Made by a program: the position numbers and the translations under genes. A stretch of DNA of 64,000 nt from Exiguobacterium sp. SL-9 (GTDB taxonomy: Bacteria; Bacillota; Bacilli; Exiguobacteriales; Exiguobacteriaceae): contig NZ_SJUO01000001.1 in NCBI RefSeq assembly GCF_004336985.1, forward strand, positions 620,001 to 684,000, in the 5' to 3' direction. A model generated the notes under the pieces. The model saw nothing but the letters and a program-made list of their open reading frames with translations. It did not search any database and was not told where the DNA came from. Positions 62,181-64,000 of the stretch are shown piece after piece; positions within the stretch are counted from its first letter, which is position 1, and the number at the start of each line of letters is the position of its first letter.

Positions 62181-62495
62181 TTATTGTGCTGTCGCGATAA
62201 ACTCTTTGAGTGCTTCTTTTGGTTGGAAGCCCATTGTTTTCGAGACAGGTTGTCCGTCTTTGAACATCATGAGTGTCGGGATACTTTGGATTTGGAAAGC
62301 GCCCGCTACTTCTGGGTTCTCGTCAACGTCGAGTTTCACGATTTGGACTTGGTCGCCCATCTCTTGATCGAGTTCTTCAAGAACCGGTGCAATCATGCGG
62401 CACGGTCCACACCATGCTGCCCAAAAATCAACGAGGACGACGCCCTCTTTTACTTCTTGTTCAAATGTTTGAGTCGTTGCGTGTTTAATAGCCAT
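62181..62495 (-). CDS. trxA: Thioredoxin
   Basis: Thioredoxin reduces protein disulfides in the cytosol. The 104 residues have the active site [10 protein letters not shown], the cis-proline loop SIPTLMMF and DVDENPEVA. The ATG at 62495 has GGGGAGGT upstream. In Bacillus trxA lies between etfA and uvrC; here the same order holds but the Mrp operon and an oxidoreductase gene follow instead of uvrC. Confidence 0.97.
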   Translation of the reverse strand: MAIKHATTQTFEQEVKEGVVLVDFWAAWCGPCRMIAPVLEELDQEMGDQVQIVKLDVDENPEVAGAFQIQSIPTLMMFKDGQPVSKTMGFQPKEALKEFIATAQ

Positions 62496-62560
62496 TTGGT
62501 AAATACCTCCCCAATAAGATGTGAGAGCCGATTAGGAACTCTCATGCATTTCATGTTCAG

Positions 62561-62569
62561 AGTATACCA
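62561..62569 (-). promoter_or_regulatory. Extended -10 promoter of trxA
   Basis: TGGTATACT on the minus strand (62569-62561), about 65 bases upstream of the start. The -35 is weak (near TGGGGA). It lies soon after the etfA stop, so trxA can be expressed separately. Confidence 0.55.
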
Positions 62570-62601
62570 CGGAGGGTACGTTTCCCCAAACGTTCTGCAT
62601 A

Positions 62602-63567
62602 TCAGCTATTGACGAGGTGTTTGCGGAACTCTTCTGTCAAGAGTGGGACGACGTCGAACAAGTCACCGACGATGCCGTAATCGGCCACGGTAAAGATGTT
62701 CGCTTCCGGGTCTTTATTGATGGCGACGATGACTTTGGCGTTGCTCATCCCAGCCAAGTGTTGAATCGCGCCTGAGATGCCGCACGCGATATACAGGTCC
62801 GGCGTGACGACTTTCCCGGTCTGACCGATTTGAAGGGCATAGTCGCAATAGTCGGCGTCACATGCTCCACGTGAAGCACCGACGGCTCCGCCGAGCAGTT
62901 CGGCGAGCTCTTCGAGCGGCTTGAAGCCGTCCTCGCTCTTGACACCGCGCCCACCGGCGACGATGACTTTCGCTTCCGTCAAATCGACTTTCCCTGTCGC
63001 CTTGCGGACGACTTCTTTAACGATCATGGCGAGGTCTTTCAGTTCCACGCTCGGTGTCTCAACCGATACGCTCGCCCCTGCCGTACGTGGCAGCGCGTCG
63101 ATGTTGTTCGGACGGATCGTGAAGAACATGACCGAGTCTTTGAATTTCACTTTTTCGAACGCCTTCCCTGAATAGATCGGGCGGACGAACTCGGCGTCTT
63201 TGCCTGACCCTTCGATCGAGACGACGTCACTGATGAGTCCTGCGTCAAGTCGTGCCGCGAGTTTCGGGGCGATGTCTTTCCCGAGCGCCGTATGACCGAG
63301 CACGATCATGTCCGGCGACTCTTGGTCGATGACTTGGCGGAGCACTTGCCCGTAGCCGTCCGGCGTGTAGTGCTTGAGACGCTCGTCCTCAATGACGAGG
63401 ACGCGTCCCGCGCCGTACTCCCCGAGTTCATTGGCGAGTGCTTTGACGTCATCCCCGATGACGACCGCCGTCACGTCGTCCGTCAATTGCTTCGCCGCGG
63501 CGATCGCTTCAAATGATACGTTCCGTAACGCGCCTTCGCGCGCTTCTGCGAGTACTAAAGCTTTCAT
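62602..63567 (-). CDS. etfA: Electron transfer flavoprotein alpha subunit
   Basis: EtfA with EtfB passes electrons from acyl-CoA dehydrogenases to the respiratory chain. The 321 residues have the FAD-binding C-terminal domain with AGGRGVKSEDGF, GASRGACDADY, QIGQTGKVVTPDLYIACGIS and NKDPEANIFTVADYGIVGD. The gene begins 13 bases after etfB with AAGGGGGACAC upstream. Confidence 0.97.
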   Translation of the reverse strand: MKALVLAEAREGALRNVSFEAIAAAKQLTDDVTAVVIGDDVKALANELGEYGAGRVLVIEDERLKHYTPDGYGQVLRQVIDQESPDMIVLGHTALGKDIAPKLAARLDAGLISDVVSIEGSGKDAEFVRPIYSGKAFEKVKFKDSVMFFTIRPNNIDALPRTAGASVSVETPSVELKDLAMIVKEVVRKATGKVDLTEAKVIVAGGRGVKSEDGFKPLEELAELLGGAVGASRGACDADYCDYALQIGQTGKVVTPDLYIACGISGAIQHLAGMSNAKVIVAINKDPEANIFTVADYGIVGDLFDVVPLLTEEFRKHLVNS

Positions 63568-63580
63568 CTATGTGTCCCCC

Positions 63581-64000
63581 TTAAATGACTTTGGCTTCCG
63601 TGCGAAGTAATTGAACGAGCTCGTTCACTTGTGACGACGTATCCCCTTCAAGGATGCGTCCTGCTTTCTTCTCTTCCGGCAAGAACCGTTCAATCGTCTC
63701 GATCTTCGCTTCGATCTCGTCTTCATCGAGGTCGATGTCCGACAGTTCGAGTTCTTCAAGCGGCTTCTTCTTCGCCTTCATGATGCCTGGGAGGCTCGGA
63801 TAACGCGGTTCGTTCAATCCTTGCTGTGCCGTCACGAGAAGCGGGAGCGGCACTTCGATCACTTCGGTGTCCCCTTCGACGTCACGTGTGACCGTCGCCG
63901 TCGTGCCATCGATGTCGAGCTTCGTGATTGTCGTCACGTAGTTCATGTCTAACAGTTCGGCGACGCGTGGTGCGACTTGACCGCTGCCGCCATCGATGGC
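63581..64000 (-). CDS. etfB: Electron transfer flavoprotein beta subunit, C-terminal part
   Basis: The frame enters from the right edge and gives the last 139 residues of about 257. It contains AIDGGSGQVAPRVAELL, LPLLVTAQQGLNEPRYPSLPG split over the middle, and IMKAKKKPLEEL. This is the nucleotide-binding beta subunit that pairs with EtfA. The start lies outside the window. Confidence 0.95.
   Translation of the reverse strand, partial: AIDGGSGQVAPRVAELLDMNYVTTITKLDIDGTTATVTRDVEGDTEVIEVPLPLLVTAQQGLNEPRYPSLPGIMKAKKKPLEELELSDIDLDEDEIEAKIETIERFLPEEKKAGRILEGDTSSQVNELVQLLRTEAKVI

Noticed and set aside
1-64000. CRISPR array, prophage, transposase or integrase
   Set aside because: I saw no regularly spaced direct repeats, no transposase or integrase frames and no phage structural genes in the window.

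Overview
The window looks like a chromosomal segment of a non-sporulating, low-to-mid-GC Gram-positive bacterium close to Bacillus. Exiguobacterium is my best guess; this is inferred from gene content and order, not from a search. Long stretches follow the Bacillus subtilis order: hemA-hemC-hemD-hemB-hemL, valS-folC, maf-radC, mreB-mreC-mreD-minC-minD, ysoA-tig-clpX-lon-engB, racE-rph-ysnA-ysnB, sdhCAB-ysmA, etfB-etfA-trxA and uvrC-yslB. Sporulation genes that sit among these in Bacillus (spoIIB, spoVID, spoIVF, gerM, gerE) are absent. Most genes lie on the minus strand.

Region by region. 1-4.2 kb: start of a probable RNase E/G gene, then the cell-shape and division-site cluster (minD, minC, mreD, mreC, mreB). 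4.3-7.1 kb: a DUF2785 gene, a small membrane protein, radC and maf. 7.2-19.3 kb: a type IV pilus locus. Its minus arm runs from a VanW-like membrane protein through pilB, pilT, pilC, the major pilin, a prepilin peptidase and a fused PilM-PilN protein to PilO. Its plus arm carries three minor-pilin-like genes. The locus lies between folC and maf, where Bacillus has comC. 19.3-23.7 kb: an ankyrin-like protein and a 1241-residue secreted DUF5057/Ig-like protein. 23.8-28.3 kb: folC, selO, three tiny membrane-protein genes, a hypothetical and a lipoprotein. 28.4-31.4 kb: valS with a complete T-box leader. 31.4-36.7 kb: haem genes. 36.8-44.9 kb: an AI-2E-type transporter, engB, lon, clpX, tig and ysoA.

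45.0-45.4 kb holds the most striking feature: a tRNA-Arg(UCU) gene interrupted inside its anticodon by a 286-nt element with all the hallmarks of a group I self-splicing intron. It has its own strong promoter and terminator. 45.4-54.6 kb: ysnB, rdgB, rph, racE, an isolated HPr gene, ysmA, sdhBAC, yslB and uvrC. 54.7-61.8 kb: a disulfide oxidoreductase-like flavoprotein and the complete seven-gene Mrp Na+/H+ antiporter operon, both inserted between uvrC and trxA. 62.1-64.0 kb: trxA, etfA and the 3' part of etfB.

Rho-independent terminators are abundant and clear. Several genes start with TTG or GTG, and I moved a number of starts inward to the codon that has a properly spaced ribosome binding site.
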